Below, one piece after another: positions 46,799 to 56,248 of a stretch of DNA of 64,000 nucleotides. Below the pieces are notes generated by a model that did no database searches, was not told the origin of the DNA, and saw only the letters and a program-made list of their open reading frames with translations. The stretch's first letter is position 1. Each line of letters opens with the position of its first letter. Made by a program: the position numbers and the translations under genes. Origin of the DNA: Methanosarcina sp. MSH10X1 (lineage in GTDB: Archaea > Halobacteriota > Methanosarcinia > Methanosarcinales > Methanosarcinaceae); the NCBI RefSeq assembly GCF_004099695.1, contig NZ_SCHL01000004.1, positions 62,001 through 126,000 of the forward strand. The letters are read 5' to 3'.

Positions 46799-47269
46799 TT
46801 GAACAAACGGAGTTTAATATATTCCGGTACTCTTATTTTCCTGTTTATGGTAGCATTTCTAATCTTTACAGAACAGAAGAAAGAGAGCCCTTCAGGGGTT
46901 GTGAACATAAGTGTGCAGGAAGCAAAAGGGATGGTTGAAAAAGGCGATGTATTTGTACTTGATGTGCGCACACCTGACGAGTTTAACTCATCGCATATCA
47001 AAGGGGCAACCCTTATTCCCGTAAGCAACGCCTCAGGATCGAATTTAAGCTCAAACCGTTTGCTCGAGGCTCGCATAGATGAAGTCCCCAAGAAGAAAAT
47101 ACTGGTTTACTGCAGATCAGGACGCAGAAGTGTGTCGGCAAGCACAATGCTTGTAAATGCAGGATATTCCGAAGTATATAATATGGCAGGAGGTATCAAT
47201 GCCTGGATAGATGCGGGGTATCCAGTTGTAAGCTCGGAAGATAAAGAAACTGACGGCTCTCAGAATTGA
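46799..47269 (+). CDS. Membrane-anchored rhodanese-like protein
   Basis: 156 residues from TTG, with GGTGGAGGAA before it. One membrane helix (SLIYSGTLIFLFMVAFLIF) at the N-terminus places the rhodanese domain (about 32-150) outside. The domain has FVLDVRTPDEFNSSHIKGA and the active-site loop VYCRSGRRS with Cys at about residue 105, then MAGGINAWIDAGYPV. It probably handles sulfane sulfur or thiol disulfides at the cell surface; no partner is nearby. Confidence 0.9.
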   Translation: MNKRSLIYSGTLIFLFMVAFLIFTEQKKESPSGVVNISVQEAKGMVEKGDVFVLDVRTPDEFNSSHIKGATLIPVSNASGSNLSSNRLLEARIDEVPKKKILVYCRSGRRSVSASTMLVNAGYSEVYNMAGGINAWIDAGYPVVSSEDKETDGSQN

Positions 47270-47444
47270 AAAAGCACGGCAGGTCGCAGATACGTGAGAG
47301 GGCTGTATCCTGCCATTATTGAATGGAGAGACCAGCCCTAAATTTATCCTGGCGTTCCATGATAAAAATTATCTCTTTTCACTATACCTTTTAAATCTTT
47401 GATTACGTCCCTATTCTTCAATTCTACGGGGCTGAAGTTATATA

Positions 47445-48113
47445 TCAGAGTTCCATTCGTCCTTTTTCATTTCTAGATTCTGTAGGCGTGTCTTTCAGTG
47501 TTTCGACCTTATCTCTTGAAAGCAGCAGCTCGATGAGATTTTCTCTCGGGTGTTTTGCGTAAAGGTAACCTCCTGCGGAAATAATCAACCCTCCAATAAA
47601 TACGAAGATCAGATCTATCATCGTATCCGGGTGCGCCTTCTGTAATTCAAATCCGAAGAACGAATCAAGCATGAATTCGATAATTTCCCAGATCCCACCG
47701 GCAGCCATTGAAATGGCAAATGAGAAAAAAGCAATCATTAAAGGGCTTAGCTGGATATGGTTTTTAACTTCTTTCAGGTGGAATATGATTGAAAAACTTA
47801 TTAAAGCTATATTAATACCCATGAGCAGGTGAATCAAAATATCCCACCACCAGATTGTTTCAAAAAACGACTTAAAACTTCCGAGATAGGTTCCGAGGTA
47901 AAGATAAACCAGTATAAGGGTGTCAATAAGCGTTGGAAAATTAGTTTTGAACTCTTTCCGGATGAGCACAGGAGAAAATATCAAAAGCATAGCCAGCAAG
48001 GAGAGTGTAAAGTCCAGAAAATTACTGACGAAAAAAGAAACTGCTCCTATAATAGTTATTAGCAGGAGATATAAAAGGTATATTACTATTCGGATCTTAT
48101 CTTTCCTTCTCAC
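47445..48113 (-). CDS. Membrane protein, DUF2238-like (YjdF family)
   Basis: 222 residues with about six membrane helices. The central WWWDILIHLLMGINIALISF, GGIWEIIEFMLDSFFG and DTMIDLIFVFIGGLIISAGG are the conserved Asp/His/Glu pattern of the DUF2238/YjdF group. The family function is unknown. The C-terminal 35 residues are polar and cytosolic. The GTG start at 48113 has no obvious ribosome-binding site. The gene converges with the rhodanese gene. Confidence 0.8.
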   Translation of the reverse strand: MRRKDKIRIVIYLLYLLLITIIGAVSFFVSNFLDFTLSLLAMLLIFSPVLIRKEFKTNFPTLIDTLILVYLYLGTYLGSFKSFFETIWWWDILIHLLMGINIALISFSIIFHLKEVKNHIQLSPLMIAFFSFAISMAAGGIWEIIEFMLDSFFGFELQKAHPDTMIDLIFVFIGGLIISAGGYLYAKHPRENLIELLLSRDKVETLKDTPTESRNEKGRMEL

Positions 48114-48502
48114 AGTTATATATTAATTTCTATAAATATAAGCCTTCTATTTCTCATTTCCCTTCTGCTTTTCCGGCTTATTCTCAATTAAAGTTAGTTT
48201 AACCTGAAATTAAGTTGGTTTAATCTCAATTAAAGCAGTTGGACTTCAATTAAAATCAGTTTGACTCAAATAATATTGGCTTGACTCAAATAATATTGGC
48301 TTGACTTCTAATAATATTGGCTTGATTTCTAATAATGTCTGTCTGGTTTCAAGTGCAGTAGGCTCTAAATATCTTACAGTTTATCCGTTATATAACTGAA
48401 AAGGCTTTTAAACTCCAAAAGCAAAGCTTAAAGCCAAGTATTAATTTTGGGGAATGGTGTGAACAAAGATCAAACACATCAACCAGGGGAGGGGATTCTA
48501 TA
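48114..48502. other. Intergenic region with 20-21-bp repeats
   Basis: 390 nt between divergent genes. It contains the repeat array below and a TATA-like element (gcttttaaactcc, 48403). No gene seen. Confidence 0.45.
48182..48346. repeat. 20-21-bp imperfect tandem repeat, eight copies
   Basis: Units such as ctcaaataatattggcttga (two perfect copies) grade into ctcaattaaagttagttta. Diverged ends and a uniform middle indicate an ageing array with recent duplication in the centre. Confidence 0.75.
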
Positions 48503-48835
48503 ATGTCCAGCGAGAATGATACAGATTCTAAGGTTCCTTATAAACGGTCAAATATTGAGAGATGCATGTGTTCACAGTGCCCTGTACAGGCTGACAGTAA
48601 ATGTGCAAAGGAAAAGCTTCAGAGTTCAAAAAAATTAATGGAAGGTCTGCCTGCAGGAGAAGTTCCAAACCCGGAGGAAGTCCCGGGAATATACTGCTCC
48701 ACAGGCAAAGCAACCTGCCAGGATCTTAATTTTGACAGAGAATGTATCTGCGGTACGTGTGAGGTCTGGAAAGAGTATGGTCTTGAAGGAGTAGACCCAA
48801 ATAACCACTTCTGTCTTCACGGCAGAGCAACCTGA
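48503..48835 (+). CDS. DUF2769 cysteine-rich protein, copy 1
   Basis: 110 residues, no signal peptide. The cysteine pattern is CMCSQCPVQADSKC, GIYCSTGKATCQD, then CICGTCEVWKEYGL and NHFCLHGRA, which is the DUF2769 family common in Methanosarcina. Nine to ten cysteines in four groups suggest zinc or iron-sulfur binding. The role is unknown. A GGGGA-rich ribosome-binding site precedes the ATG. A second copy follows 255 nt downstream. Confidence 0.85.
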   Translation: MSSENDTDSKVPYKRSNIERCMCSQCPVQADSKCAKEKLQSSKKLMEGLPAGEVPNPEEVPGIYCSTGKATCQDLNFDRECICGTCEVWKEYGLEGVDPNNHFCLHGRAT

Positions 48836-49090
48836 TTTGCTTATTAAAGGCTATGACAACCAATACTTAATTTTCCTACAAATATAAATGTTTATTTTTC
48901 AACTTTTCCTTTGTTTTTTACTTCTTTCGGTTGAATAACTTATCTAAGCTGTGGATCTGCCTTAAGGTTGTAATTTTATATTAGCTCTCTCACTAGCGTA
49001 TATTCTTTCTGTGACTGAAAACGCTTTTATGCCCTGAAGCCGAACCTGAAATAGGAAAGTCAATATATCATAGGTTTGGGGTAACAGAGT

Positions 49091-49480
49091 ATGGGAAGAA
49101 ATACATCAACTGAAGAGGGGAGTCCTATAGCGCCCAGAGACAGGAATGTAACTTTTGAGAGGGGTACGGATTTCCTGGTCCCTTATGAAAGGGCAAACAT
49201 TAACAGGTGTAAGTGCCCGCAGTGTCCTGTTCAGGCTGACAGCCAGTGCGCACAGGATAAGATAAGAAGTTCAAAAGAGGCGTTGGAAAATCTGTCTGAG
49301 GGTCAGGTTCCAAATCCTGACGATTTTCCGGGGGTATATTGCTCGATAGGCGAAGCCAGATGTCAGGACCTTGATCCTGACAAACAATGCATTTGTGGTT
49401 CATGTGAGGTCTGGAAGGAATTTGATCTCAAAGATGCAAATCCAAACAATCACTTCTGTCATAACGGCAGAGCAACCTGA
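49091..49480 (+). CDS. DUF2769 cysteine-rich protein, copy 2
   Basis: 129 residues. Same family and cysteine order as the previous gene (CKCPQCPVQADSQCAQDK, GVYCSIGEARCQD, CICGSCEVWKEFDL, NHFCHNGRA) with an N-terminal extension of about 20 polar residues. Both copies are separated by 255 nt and each has its own TATA-like sequence (for this one aatttta/gaacctgaaatagg region is weak), so they are tandem duplicates, possibly regulated separately. Confidence 0.85.
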   Translation: MGRNTSTEEGSPIAPRDRNVTFERGTDFLVPYERANINRCKCPQCPVQADSQCAQDKIRSSKEALENLSEGQVPNPDDFPGVYCSIGEARCQDLDPDKQCICGSCEVWKEFDLKDANPNNHFCHNGRAT

Positions 49481-49983
49481 GTTCTCATCTGGAGACATTA
49501 TTTTTTTATCCATATACCTTTTTTTGCTACAGTTTTTTAAAATCCTCTCCATATTTTCATGCAAGTACTATCACTTTTAACTTACGGATACATTATTCTC
49601 AACTTACGGATACATTATTCTCAACTTACGGATACATTATTCTCAACTTACGGATACATTATTTTCAACTAAGGATACATTATTCTCAACGTACGGATAC
49701 ATTATTTTCAACTAAGGATACATTATTTTCAACTAAGGATACATTATTTTCAACTAAGGATACATTATTTTCAACTAAGGATACATTATTCTCAACTTAA
49801 GGTACATTATTCTCAACTACGGATACAGTACTTCTCAGATCAAAAAACTGCTCTTTGTCAATTTGTTATTCTTTCCTGCTGCAGGTCTAATTTTACAGCC
49901 CGGAAAAGTAGAAAAATATTAATTCAATTAATAAAGGAAATGATAAAGTCTGGGAACCGGAAGGAAGCAGGAAAAAGGGAAGA
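49481..49983. other. Intergenic region with 22-bp minisatellite
   Basis: About 500 nt. Half of it is the 22-bp repeat array below. The last 50 nt include aaaagggaagaatg, which places the start of the interrupted methyltransferase gene at 49984. Confidence 0.5.
49579..49830. repeat. 22-bp tandem repeat, about 12 copies
   Basis: Units of caacttacggatacattattct and the variant caactaaggatacattatttt alternate in blocks. No spacers. It is the longest array in the window. Confidence 0.9.
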
Positions 49984-50637
49984 ATGAATAAACCGGGTTA
50001 TAAGCATATTTATGCTTTTACTTGCTGTCGAAACAGGAGAACTTCTTGCTGAAAGCTGGGATTCCCTAAATCATCTGCCGGTTTACATTTATGCAGCAAC
50101 CCTGTTTCTTTATCTGCTGGCAGAGAAAACCGCATACCGGGGTTCAGTTATTAAAGAAGCACAATCAAAAAAATGGACACGAAGTTTGCTTTTGTTTTTC
50201 TGGTGGCTTCTTCTGATTGTTCCTGTTCTTGAATATATCTTATACTCGCATCTTGAATTCGGCTATTATCCGCAGTACGTTTTCGCGATTACAGTCGCAG
50301 GAACATCACTTACATTAACCGGTACAGGGCTCAGAGCCGGGGGTATGTGGCACTGGGCAAATACTTCTCTGCATATATTGAAATTAAAGATAACCATCAG
50401 CTAATTCAAGACGGTCCCTATAAATTCATGAGGCATCCGGCTTATGCAGGAAACATATTACAGGCTGTCGGGATTCCACTAATTTTAAATGCCTGCCTCA
50501 CCCTGGGCATATCGGCAGTGCTGGTTCTTCTGTTCTTATACAGGCTGAAATTCGAAGAAGAGGTTCTGGTCAGAGAGGTCAGGGGCTATAAGGATTATGC
50601 AAAAAGAACGGATAGGCTAATACCTGAAGTATGGTGA
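49984..50637 (+). pseudogene. Isoprenylcysteine carboxyl methyltransferase-like gene with frameshifts
   Basis: Start MNKPGYKHI at 49984 (ribosome-binding site AAGGGAAG), then a phase change into MLLLAVETGELLAESWD (50012 onward, four membrane helices, ending LRAGGM), then a second change near 50345 into VALGKYFSAYIEIKDNHQL and the conserved YKFMRHPAYAGNIL and FEEEVLVREVRGYKDYAKR. The order is the ICMT/phospholipid methyltransferase family. Each segment is well preserved, so the damage is recent or comes from sequence error. As written, no single frame covers the enzyme. Confidence 0.75.
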
Positions 50638-50984
50638 GCGCAGGTACAGTAAATACAAATAATGTGAATTTTGTTGATACTTTTGCTTAAAACTATCCTT
50701 TCAACACAATAAATTTATTTACCGAAATTTTATTCTTTTTCGATTCAATCTCTTATCTGGTTCTTTTAATTATCCCTTGCAAGCGGGAGAATTATCTGAA
50801 ATCAATAAAAGTGATATCTTACCGAAAATACTATATCTCTTAATAAATATTGTTATCCTACAGTCAAAATATTTGGGGTTGGTGAATATAAATGGCGACA
50901 TGCGGTTGCAGGTTTTATTTTAGTCTTTCAGGATTTCAGGAAGCTCAAATAAGCTCATTTCTACTTCTGGAGGAGCAAAAATAG
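50638..50984. other. Intergenic region before the antiporter gene
   Basis: 347 nt. It contains a TATA-like box (tactatatctcttaataaata, about 50828) and the GGAGGA ribosome-binding site of the antiporter. No gene seen. Confidence 0.4.
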
Positions 50985-53006
50985 ATGGCTCTATCATTAC
51001 TGGCGAATGTTGATGTGCTTCTCGGCTTTGCTATTTTCATCCTTACCATATTCTATAGATTTGAAATCCCACCCGTACTGGGATTTCTTGTAACCGGAAT
51101 CCTGATTGGTCCGTATGGTCTCGAAATCCTTAGCTCAGGGCATAACGTTGAGTTGAATGCCGAGCTCGGTATAGTCTTTCTGCTTTTTACGATAGGAGTT
51201 GACCTTTCGTTAAAAGAGCTCTGGAAGATGAAAAAGGCCGTAATTGGAGGGGGAATTCTCCAGATTCTCGTCACTACCTTTCTGGTTATCATCCTGTGCA
51301 GGTCCCTGGGCTTCAGCTCCCCCACATCTGCCTTTCTCGGCTTCCTGATTTCGCTTAGCAGTACTGCTATAGTACTTAAAGTCCTTCAGGAGAAAAACGA
51401 AGTCTATACTCCGCATGGGAAGACTTCACTTGCAGTTCTGATATTTCAGGATCTTGCTATCGTACCTCTTATCCTTATAACTCCCATGCTTGCAGGAAGT
51501 TCCGTGAATTTGGAAGGCTCCCTCTCAAACATTTTCCTCAAAGGCTCACTGATTATTCTGGTGTTTATCCTGAGCGCCAAATTTCTGGTTCCCTGGATAT
51601 TCTACCATGTGGGCAGGACAGGCAATAAAGAGTTATTCCTTGTCAGTGTCGTTTTTATCTGCCTTTCTACTGCGCTTTTTACCTCAAGTATCGGATTGTC
51701 TCTTGCCCTGGGTGCCTTTTTAGCCGGGATAGTAATCTCAGGCTCCCAGTATAGCCAGCAGGCAATGGGTAATATCGTGCCTTTGAGAGACATGTTCATG
51801 AGCTTCTTTTTCGTGTCCATAGGTATGCTCCTCGATATCGGATATCTGTTTGATCATCTTCCTCTCCTGATTCTTGCATCGATTGCTTTAATTCTTGTAA
51901 AAGCGGTTGCAGGAATAGCTGTAACTTTCATCCTGGGCTACCCGCTCCGTACAAGTATATTGACAGGACTCGCACTGTCTCAGGTAGGCGAATTCTCGTT
52001 TGTCCTTTCCAGGCTGGGAGTAGGAGAGTATTCTCTCCTGACAGAGGAGACTTATCAGGCATTTCTTGCAGTCTCCATCATTACTATGGGAGTTACGCCC
52101 TTTTTGATTAATGCTTCCTATAAACCCGCAGATTTTTTCGTTAAGAAGGTTTCAGGTATGGCTTATGGCATGAAGCTGGTACATGGATTATATTCGGAGC
52201 CTATTAAAGAAGAGGAACATGTTGAGCCTGAGATGAAAGATCATTTAATAATTGCAGGTTTCGGTTTCTCCGGAAAAACAGTCTCAAAGGCTGCAAAAGC
52301 TTCAGGTATCCCTCACATCATTATAGAGGTAAACCCTGAAACTGTTAAGCAGGAAAAACAGAAAGGGGAAAAAATCTACTATGGAGATGCAACACTTGAG
52401 GCTGTACTGGAACATGCAGGCGTCAAGAATGCAAGAGTCCTTATTACCGGAATATCGGATGCAACCGCCACAGCAAAAATAGTGGAGATCTCAAAACAAT
52501 TGAATCCGAACATCTGCATCATTGCAAAAGTACGGGATTTACAGGAAATGAAACGCCTCAATGCTCTGGGTGCGGATGAGATCATCCCTGAGGAATATGA
52601 AACCTCAGTCGAAATTTTTGTCCGCCTGCTGGAAAAGTATCTGGTTCCTAGGGAGGATATCGAAAGACTGGTAAATGAAGTAAGGGCTAATGGCTACAGG
52701 ATGATGAGGAAGTTGTCCGTCAATACAGGTACGGAGAATGAATTCAATATAAAAAACGGGCTTCCGGGAGTTGAGATTCAGGTTCTTGAAGTCGGGAGTG
52801 GCTCAAGCTTCGCTGGAAAAACCCTGGCAGATCTGGATTTCAGGAAAAATCACGGCGTGACCGTACTCTCGGTTCGCAGGGGCTCGGACCTTATATATAC
52901 TCCGGAAGGCAATTTCCTCCTTCAGGCAACGGATGCCTGTATCCTGCTGGGGAAACCCGAGGATCTTTGCAGTATCAGAAGATTCTTTGAAAATGTTCAC
53001 GGATAA
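50985..53006 (+). CDS. CPA2 (Kef-type) cation/proton antiporter with RCK domains
   Basis: 673 residues. Residues 1-390 form the twelve-to-thirteen-helix transporter, including the typical conserved stretches TGILIGPYGLEIL, LLFTIGVDLSLKELW, SLSSTAIVLKVLQ and FVSIGMLLDIG. Two RCK modules follow: RCK-N (about 420-530, HLIIAGFGFSGKTVSKAA with YYGDATLEAVLEHAG) and RCK-C (about 590-670). RCK modules bind nucleotides or ions and gate the transporter. Potassium or sodium/proton exchange is likely, but which ion is not visible. A good GGAGGA ribosome-binding site precedes the ATG. Confidence 0.92.
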   Translation: MALSLLANVDVLLGFAIFILTIFYRFEIPPVLGFLVTGILIGPYGLEILSSGHNVELNAELGIVFLLFTIGVDLSLKELWKMKKAVIGGGILQILVTTFLVIILCRSLGFSSPTSAFLGFLISLSSTAIVLKVLQEKNEVYTPHGKTSLAVLIFQDLAIVPLILITPMLAGSSVNLEGSLSNIFLKGSLIILVFILSAKFLVPWIFYHVGRTGNKELFLVSVVFICLSTALFTSSIGLSLALGAFLAGIVISGSQYSQQAMGNIVPLRDMFMSFFFVSIGMLLDIGYLFDHLPLLILASIALILVKAVAGIAVTFILGYPLRTSILTGLALSQVGEFSFVLSRLGVGEYSLLTEETYQAFLAVSIITMGVTPFLINASYKPADFFVKKVSGMAYGMKLVHGLYSEPIKEEEHVEPEMKDHLIIAGFGFSGKTVSKAAKASGIPHIIIEVNPETVKQEKQKGEKIYYGDATLEAVLEHAGVKNARVLITGISDATATAKIVEISKQLNPNICIIAKVRDLQEMKRLNALGADEIIPEEYETSVEIFVRLLEKYLVPREDIERLVNEVRANGYRMMRKLSVNTGTENEFNIKNGLPGVEIQVLEVGSGSSFAGKTLADLDFRKNHGVTVLSVRRGSDLIYTPEGNFLLQATDACILLGKPEDLCSIRRFFENVHG

Positions 53007-53156
53007 GGTTACTTTGCCTGTTAATTTCCTTAATTAATTCCCCAAATTAGTTTTCTTAATCTACTCCTTTAGTTGATTCCTGTAATTATTCCCTGTCAAT
53101 TTCCTTTTCTCCTGTATATACATACAAATATATCACATGCATCCTGATTTTTTCCC

Positions 53157-53750
53157 ATGCGCCAGATCATCCTCGCATCTGCATCTCCGAGGCGAAAAGA
53201 ATTGCTCAAACAGTTAATAGGAGATAACTTCCTGATTCGTGCCAGCTCCTATGGGGAATTTTCTTGCCCTGAACTGCAACCTGAAGAACTTCTCTTAAAA
53301 CACTCCATCGAAAAAGCCAGGGACGTGGCTAAACATTTCGATTCCGGGCTTGTAATTTCCGCCGACACCTCGGTGCTCTTTAACGGAGAACTTCTGGGAA
53401 AAGCCGAATCTCCCAGGAAAGCAGAAAAAATGCTGGAAATGTTAAGCGGACAGAAATTCAGGGTTATAACCGGGCTGACAGTGCTTGACCTTGACAACGG
53501 GAAGGAAGTCAGCGAACTTGAATCCACGACTGTCTGGATGGATGAACTAAATAAAGAACAGATCTCTGCCTATATCAGAACCGGAGAACCCATTGATAAA
53601 GCAGGGGCTTTTGCCGCTCAGGGAAAAGGGGCAATCTTCATCAAAAAAATCGAGGGTGACTTCTTTAATGTCGTAGGACTCCCCCTCTTCAGGCTGGGGA
53701 AGATCCTGCAGAAAGCTGGAATTTCCATATTTGAGGAAGACTTATCCTGA
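53157..53750 (+). CDS. maf: Maf-family nucleoside triphosphate pyrophosphatase
   Basis: 197 residues. Maf proteins hydrolyse dTTP/UTP and modified nucleotides in house cleaning. The family motif at the start is [17 protein letters not shown], followed by [26 protein letters not shown] and the C-terminal [21 protein letters not shown]. All key lysine, arginine and acidic residues are visible. Usual length. Two repeat elements lie directly downstream. Confidence 0.94.
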   Translation: MRQIILASASPRRKELLKQLIGDNFLIRASSYGEFSCPELQPEELLLKHSIEKARDVAKHFDSGLVISADTSVLFNGELLGKAESPRKAEKMLEMLSGQKFRVITGLTVLDLDNGKEVSELESTTVWMDELNKEQISAYIRTGEPIDKAGAFAAQGKGAIFIKKIEGDFFNVVGLPLFRLGKILQKAGISIFEEDLS

Positions 53751-53784
53751 ATTCAAACCGTTGACCCGCGACCGTTGTGCCGAA

Positions 53785-53896
53785 ACCGTTGCGCCGGTTT
53801 ATCACGCTCCGGTTACACCGGTTTCGATAAATCAGAGTTTTCGATAAAACATTTTCTCAAAAGGTTTTCGCTCAAGCCTTTTCGTAAAAGGCTTGC
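53785..53896 (+). repeat. Repetitive hairpin element downstream of maf, copy A
   Basis: Begins accgttgcgccggtttatcac and ends in aagccttttcgtaaaaggctt. It is a diverged copy of the element at 29097-29213, with an added inverted repeat ccggttacaccgg. Confidence 0.8.
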
Positions 53897-54007
53897 GTTG
53901 CGCCGGTCGATCACGCTCCGGTTACACCGGTTTATATAAAGCATGGATTTTTGATCAAACTTTTTTTGAAAAAGTTTGCGATCAAGCCTTTTCAAAAAAG
54001 GCTTGTG
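53897..54007 (+). repeat. Repetitive hairpin element downstream of maf, copy B
   Basis: Directly abuts copy A; begins gttgcgccggtcgatcacgc and ends with the palindromes aaactttttttgaaaaagttt and aagccttttcaaaaaaggctt, closest to the element after polX. Confidence 0.8.
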
Positions 54008-54129
54008 AAAAGGTGCCATCCTCCCGAAACGGAACTGGGGTGCAGAAAAACTAATAAAGGAGTAGAAGTTCAAATTGATACAAACCCATTAAAAAGAAAT
54101 CAGTAATAGAAATAAGTAAAGGTAATAAT

Positions 54130-55392
54130 ATGGTCTCAAAGGATCTTCCCTTCACCAAAGAGGATATTCTGAAAATAATGAAAAAGTATCCCACCCCTTT
54201 TCATATTTACGATGAAAAAGCCATTCTGGAAAATGCACGGAAAATGAAAGCAGCCTTCAGGGAAGTCCCCGGCTTCAAGGAGTTTTTTGCTGTAAAAGCC
54301 CTCCCAAACCCCTTCATTCTTAAAATCCTCAAAGAAGAAGGCTTCGGCGCGGACTGCAGTTCTTTGCCCGAGCTAATTCTTGCGGAAAAGGCAGGAATGA
54401 CCGGGGAAGATATTATGTTCAGCTCGAATGATACTCCTTCTGAAGAGTTCATAAAGGCAAAGGAACTTGGAGCATACATAAACCTTGATGATATAAGCCA
54501 TATTGACTACCTTGAAAAGCAAGCCGGACTTCCGGAAATTGTCTGCTTCAGGTACAATCCCGGCCCTCTTAAAGGAGGAAATGCCATTATAGGAAAGCCG
54601 GAAGAGGCGAAGTACGGCTTTACGCGGGACCAGCTTTTTGAGGGCTACCGAATGCTCAGGAACAGGGGCGTAGAGCGTTTCGGGATGCACACAATGGTAG
54701 CTTCGAATGAACTGAATCCGAATTACTTTGTGGAAACTGCGAGAATTCTCTTTGAACTCATAGTTGAAATCTCAAAGGAACTTAACATAAGTTTCGAGTT
54801 TGTAAACCTCGGCGGAGGCATAGGTATTCCTTACAGGCCTGAAGAGGAGCCGGTTTCATTCGAAGCTGTGGCAAAAGGTGTAAAAGAAGCCTACGAGGAT
54901 ACAATCACAGCTAGCGGGCTCTATCCGCTCAAAGTCTTCCTGGAATGCGGCCGCGTGATTACAGGCCCCTACGGATACCTGATTTCCCAGGTAAGGCATC
55001 TCAAGCATACTTACAAGGACTATGTCGGTATGGATTCCTGTATGGCTAACCTGATGCGCCCGGGCATTTATGGAGCCTACCACCATATAACCGTGCTTGG
55101 AAAAGAAAAAGAGGCGCCTGCCCGCAAATATGACGTAACCGGCTCTCTCTGCGAAAACAATGACAAGTTCGCAATTGACCGCCCACTTCCCGAAATTGAG
55201 ATAGGGGATATCCTCGCAATCCACGATGCAGGAGCTCACGGGCACGCTATGGGCTTCAACTATAACGGAAAACTCCGTTCTGCCGAACTCCTGCTCAGGG
55301 AGGATGGAAGCGTTGTGCAGATAAGGAGAGCCGAGACTATTGAGGATTATTTTGCAACCCTGGATTTTGAGCAATTGAAGGAGTTCAGTTAA
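54130..55392 (+). CDS. lysA: Diaminopimelate decarboxylase
   Basis: 420 residues, fold type III PLP enzyme: last step of lysine synthesis from meso-diaminopimelate. The PLP lysine lies in FFAVKALPNP, the phosphate-binding loop is VNLGGGIGIPY, and the active site across the dimer is LFLECGRVI (FLECGRVITGPYG), then LCENNDKFA with the catalytic Cys, and GAHGHAMGFNYNG. The assigned length is typical. Related archaeal decarboxylases for ornithine or arginine share the fold, so substrate is by similarity. Confidence 0.88.
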   Translation: MVSKDLPFTKEDILKIMKKYPTPFHIYDEKAILENARKMKAAFREVPGFKEFFAVKALPNPFILKILKEEGFGADCSSLPELILAEKAGMTGEDIMFSSNDTPSEEFIKAKELGAYINLDDISHIDYLEKQAGLPEIVCFRYNPGPLKGGNAIIGKPEEAKYGFTRDQLFEGYRMLRNRGVERFGMHTMVASNELNPNYFVETARILFELIVEISKELNISFEFVNLGGGIGIPYRPEEEPVSFEAVAKGVKEAYEDTITASGLYPLKVFLECGRVITGPYGYLISQVRHLKHTYKDYVGMDSCMANLMRPGIYGAYHHITVLGKEKEAPARKYDVTGSLCENNDKFAIDRPLPEIEIGDILAIHDAGAHGHAMGFNYNGKLRSAELLLREDGSVVQIRRAETIEDYFATLDFEQLKEFS

Positions 55393-55554
55393 GAAGATCT
55401 TCATTGAAATTGAAAAAATCTCCCAGGAGAAGAATTACCAGGGAACTAAAGCCGGGTGAGCAGTATAGTGGTCATATTACTGTCCCTAACTGCTTCACCT
55501 GAACTAATCCTTTCTTTACATAGGATTCTCGTATAAAAACGAAAAATCAGGTTT

Positions 55555-56115
55555 TTATTCCTTAACTTTTCTTGTGGATTCCCGGTCGAAAAATACATTC
55601 TTTCCTTTAATGCTCAGCGGAAGCCCCATAGCCACATCCGCATCTATAATTTTAAAGTAACAAGCCGCAGCGCCTGCGGAATAAAGGATGCGGTTGTCGA
55701 CACAGAGATCCTTTGCTTTTGCTGCCGCCGAGCCCACTGCAATTCCAAGGTCAAGGTACTTGATCATGCACTGGGGGCCAAGAAACTCTTTCTGAACCTT
55801 TCCGTGCTCAAGCATTTCCTTGCAGGTCGCAAACCCGCAGGCTCCGCAGTCCAGGCTGCTTACTCCGGAGGCTTTCAGCCCTATAAGGGTAATTGCATCA
55901 GCATCCCTGACATTTCCGGCATCCCGGAGAAGGAATTTCAAACCTTTGATTTCGCTTAATTCCTCCATTCGGTCAGCAAGCCCGTCTTTTTCTTCCTGAG
56001 AAAGGAGACAGGTTACTATATCGTCAATACCCTTTCCTTTTGGAGCTGTCCGGGCAGCAGTAAGAATTATTTTTGCAAGCATTTCAACAGATTCTAGTTC
56101 GGGGTTCTGTTTCAT
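55555..56115 (-). CDS. DUF2148 ferredoxin-like domain protein
   Basis: 186 residues. It contains the family signature GACGFATCKEMLEH in VSSLDCGACGFATC, with further cysteines (GPQCMIKYLDLG, LCVDNRILYS), which suggest an iron-sulfur site. The family is found widely in anaerobic archaea and bacteria; function unknown. It stands alone on the minus strand, transcribed away from the small open frame at 56.2 kb. Confidence 0.85.
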   Translation of the reverse strand: MKQNPELESVEMLAKIILTAARTAPKGKGIDDIVTCLLSQEEKDGLADRMEELSEIKGLKFLLRDAGNVRDADAITLIGLKASGVSSLDCGACGFATCKEMLEHGKVQKEFLGPQCMIKYLDLGIAVGSAAAKAKDLCVDNRILYSAGAAACYFKIIDADVAMGLPLSIKGKNVFFDRESTRKVKE

Positions 56116-56248
56116 GGCAGGAAGTTGAAGATAATATTATTTATATCCGAACGATCCGGGGTACAGTTTTTGCATGTAGCCTTTGCTTATAATTCTTGCT
56201 TTTCACGAACATATTTATATATTCAGGCTGACATATTAATTATCAGAT

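Noticed and set aside
49579-49830. Considered as a CRISPR array
   Set aside because: Units follow each other directly with no unique spacers, and no cas genes are in the window.
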